Shown here: positions 62,655-64,000 of the stretch, in pieces | Position numbering within the stretch: the first letter of the stretch is position 1 | How the letters are laid out: each line of letters begins with the position of its first letter | Origin: Anoxynatronum sibiricum | Lineage (GTDB): Bacteria > Bacillota > Clostridia > Peptostreptococcales > Tindalliaceae | Assembly: GCF_039414295.1 (NCBI RefSeq) | Contig: NZ_JBCITM010000020.1 | Span: forward strand, 9,102-73,101 | Length of the DNA stretch: 64,000 bases | Direction: 5' to 3' | Notes under the pieces: generated by a model | Seen by the model: only the letters and a program-made list of their open reading frames with translations | Database searches by the model: none | What the model was told of the DNA's origin: nothing | Position numbers and translations under genes: made by a program

Positions 62655-62777
62655 GAGTGGATTTTGTCGGTAATGTGCACGGTACTCCAGGTACAGGTAA
62701 CAATGGTTGCAAAGGGTGTTAAATGGATTTGTGGCGCCGGAAAATTGACATTTCATTTCATCACCTCCTCCTTCCAA
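62427..62777 (-). pseudogene. serine-recombinase (resolvase) C-terminal domain on a foreign N-terminus
   Basis: The C-terminal 85 residues read ERDLIRMRQSEGIELAKKEG, KYKGRVKKYH, GMNYAVKLYQEGEMTVNQIC, DITNVSRASLSRKL: the end of the catalytic helix and HTH_7 DNA-binding domain of Tn3/Hin-type recombinases. The catalytic Ser domain is absent; the N-terminal 35 residues (including CQFSGATNPFNTLCNHC) are unrelated. It cannot recombine. It might still bind DNA. The right copy at the window edge may be the parent. Confidence 0.75.
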
Positions 62778-62877
62778 AAAATAAATAGAGCCTCCGACTG
62801 AGCGAAAGCGATAAACTTAATCCCAAAAGAAATGTGAGCCATGTCGAAATAGAGGGAAAAGCAAAAAGCGTACACTC

Positions 62878-62906
62878 TGTACATATTCACCCATTCATGA
62901 TATAGT
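62878..62906 (+). promoter_or_regulatory. promoter of the toxin-antitoxin operon
   Basis: TGTACA (62878-62883) and TATAGT (62901-62906), spacer 17 bases, about 25 bases before the antitoxin start. Confidence 0.5.
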
Positions 62907-62930
62907 AAAGACAGAGAGGGAGTGGGAAAG

Positions 62931-63356
62931 ATGCAATCCGTCAATGCGACAGACATGCGTAAAGATTTTGGTAAATACATCGATGAAATTGTTCGAACCA
63001 AGCCGGTAATGGTGAAGCGTTCCCGTGACTATTTCCTGGGGATAAGTGTGGACATGATGCTGGAGCTAGTGGAAGACGTGGTGTTTCGAGCAGAAACTTT
63101 TGTGGAAGACGATGGCTCCGTTACACTGTCACTGGTTGACTATGACCTGGTGGTGAACGGCAAAGATAGGGAAGATGCTCTTACTGCCATGGTGACAGAT
63201 CTAAGGGAGTATGCCCAGGAGTACTATGATAATATACACTTTTGGAGTAGCGACCTGCTTCGGCGAAAACAAATTAAGGGAATCCTGAAGGTGTTACTGA
63301 CAGAAAAGGATGAAGCCCTGAAGGAGAGTATCCGATGCCAAGCTGGCGAGAGTTAA
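62931..63356 (+). CDS. antitoxin, Phd-like N-terminus with HicB-like body
   Basis: 141 residues. I choose ATG 62931, with GGGAG 8 bases upstream; the GTG at 62922 overlaps that site. The N-terminus (VNATDMRKDFGKYIDEIVRT, PVMVKRSRDYFLGISVDMML) follows the Phd/YefM antitoxin plan; the second part (GSVTLSLVDYDLVVNGKDRE, DALTAMVTDLREYAQEYYDN) resembles the HicB core with its Y-D-L-V-x-N-G-x-x block. It overlaps the toxin gene by 22 bases. Inferred: it binds and neutralises the toxin and represses the operon. Confidence 0.75.
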   Translation: MQSVNATDMRKDFGKYIDEIVRTKPVMVKRSRDYFLGISVDMMLELVEDVVFRAETFVEDDGSVTLSLVDYDLVVNGKDREDALTAMVTDLREYAQEYYDNIHFWSSDLLRRKQIKGILKVLLTEKDEALKESIRCQAGES

Positions 63357-63553
63357 AGCGGTTCTGTGAACGGGATGGATGGGAACTTTACAAAGACACA
63401 GACCATTACTTTTACCGTAAAGCTGGAAAGGATGGGACTGTCAGGCGTACAAAAGTATCGAAAGGGACAGGGGAGATAAAGTACCATATGTGGCGCCAGA
63501 TCCTAAAGAAGCAACTTAGGGTTACCGAAGCCTATTTCAATGAAAAGATCTGA
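63335..63553 (+). CDS. HicA-like toxin
   Basis: 72 residues, ATG 63335 behind GGAGAG inside the antitoxin gene. WRELKRFCERDGWELYKDTD then HYFYRKAGKDGTVRRTKV, GEIKYHMWRQILKKQLRVTE has the HicA plan: GWEL, a single conserved His in D-H-Y-F-Y, and a terminal helix. HicA toxins are double-stranded-RNA-binding-fold mRNA interferases. The gene order is antitoxin then toxin, the reverse of classical hicAB. A stabilisation module of the element. Confidence 0.75.
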   Translation: MPSWRELKRFCERDGWELYKDTDHYFYRKAGKDGTVRRTKVSKGTGEIKYHMWRQILKKQLRVTEAYFNEKI

Positions 63554-63555
63554 CA

Positions 63556-63591
63556 AAAGCCTGCCCACACAAAGGGGGGCTTTATTTTTTT
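63556..63591 (+). terminator. terminator of the toxin-antitoxin operon
   Basis: AAAGCC-TGCC-loop-GG-GGGGCTTT followed by ATTTTTTT, directly after the toxin stop. Confidence 0.8.
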
Positions 63592-63725
63592 GACTAAAAA
63601 CGGAAGAACCGGGACACATCAGCTGGCAGCCTTTGAGATTTTGTGGTGCAGAGATGACGAGGGTTTCCATAGCTCTGGTGACGGCGACAAAACACAATCA
63701 CTTCTCTATCTGAAGGCTTTCCCCC

Positions 63726-64000
63726 AATGTGGATTTACAACGCTAAGCAATAGGTGTTACCAGAACCAATCATTATTTGTTCCCTTCAGATAGCTTTCTA
63801 TATAATGAAGCTCTCGATACATTGGTAATATCACAAATTTGATTTACAGTCATTTCTCCTTCCTGGTATAGCTTTACTGCATAATTCATACCTGCGTGGT
63901 TTTGATGATATTTTTTGACTCGGCCTTTATACTTCCCTTCCTTTTTGGCCAGCTCAATCCCTTCACTTTGACGCATGCGAATAAGATCCCGTTCTAATTG
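63726..64000. repeat. 275-bp direct repeat, right copy (reaches window edge)
   Basis: Right counterpart of 62380-62654, running to the last base of the window. The two copies bracket the toxin-antitoxin operon. Confidence 0.9.
63773..64000 (-). CDS. serine-recombinase (resolvase), C-terminal part, continues beyond window
   Basis: The minus-strand frame is open to the edge and ends with RMRQSEGIELAKKEGKYKGR, GMNYAVKLYQEGEMTVNQIC, NVSRASLYRKLSEGNK. It reads RASLYRKL where the left copy has RASLSRKL; Tyr is the usual residue, so this copy is likelier to be the intact gene. Known: the family does site-specific resolution or inversion. The catalytic domain would be to the right of the window. Confidence 0.75.
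   Translation of the reverse strand, partial: QLERDLIRMRQSEGIELAKKEGKYKGRVKKYHQNHAGMNYAVKLYQEGEMTVNQICDITNVSRASLYRKLSEGNK

Overview
The window looks like part of a large plasmid, or a plasmid-derived integrated element, from a low-to-moderate GC Bacillota, most likely an anaerobic clostridial lineage. The support is strong AGGAGG-type ribosome binding sites, SLH-anchored surface proteins, a PAS/sigma-54 activator driving an NhaC-type antiporter and an amidohydrolase, and clostridial-type hypothetical families. A replication and partition core (Rep_3 initiator, six 22-bp iterons, ParA, ParB) lies near 38-41 kb. I saw no rRNA, tRNA, CRISPR array or relaxase.

Layout. 0-2.5 kb: start of a very large minus-strand protein with HEAT-like repeats, a Vsr/DUF559-like nuclease and a RecQ-type helicase, running off the left edge. 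2.6-8.5 kb: small membrane protein, DUF6794-like protein, zinc-ribbon Ser/Thr kinase with a sensor-like C-terminus, multi-pass membrane protein, broken DUF932 gene, vWA protein and a divergent HTH-like protein, then a YdbC-like protein. 8.6-14.7 kb: GIY-YIG relics, a Gre-domain protein, membrane proteins, two GIY-YIG nucleases and a DUF2513 protein. 14.7-22.8 kb: complete type I restriction-modification system (hsdM-hsdS-hsdR) next to a small tyrosine recombinase. 22.8-24.3 kb: a gene-free stretch bounded by inverted arrays of 22-bp GGCCA repeats, read here as a miniature or gutted IS21-type element. 24.3-32.8 kb: cell-envelope block (SLH surface protein, IS3 relic, amidase, MORN/WG/SLH/YARHG lipoprotein). 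33.4-34.8 kb: gene graveyard (TetR pieces and a Y-family polymerase tail). 34.8-37.5 kb: RHH/coiled-coil protein, CAP-domain protein, BRCT protein.

37.9-41.1 kb is rep-iterons-parB-parA. 41.5-47.9 kb carries a plasmid recombination and anti-restriction block, all on the minus strand: GHKL ATPase/zincin fusion, putative single-strand annealing protein, YqaJ exonuclease, two very small genes, ArdC-like protein, RadC, a 53-residue membrane peptide and a Mor-like regulator. 48.8-55.5 kb carries a primase-helicase, an excisionase-like protein and a DUF927-like ATPase. Two related 150-bp non-coding elements in opposite orientation bracket the 47.4-52.3 kb part.

56-64 kb is plus-strand, and 57-62 kb looks more GC-rich to the eye: a DUF6076-like protein, then a sigma-54 activator with its own binding sites and a near-perfect -24/-12 promoter ahead of the antiporter and amidohydrolase genes. 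The right end is a HicA-like toxin-antitoxin pair bracketed by two nearly identical copies of a serine-recombinase C-terminal segment. The cargo reads as defence, surface and stress functions mounted on a replication, partition and recombination backbone.
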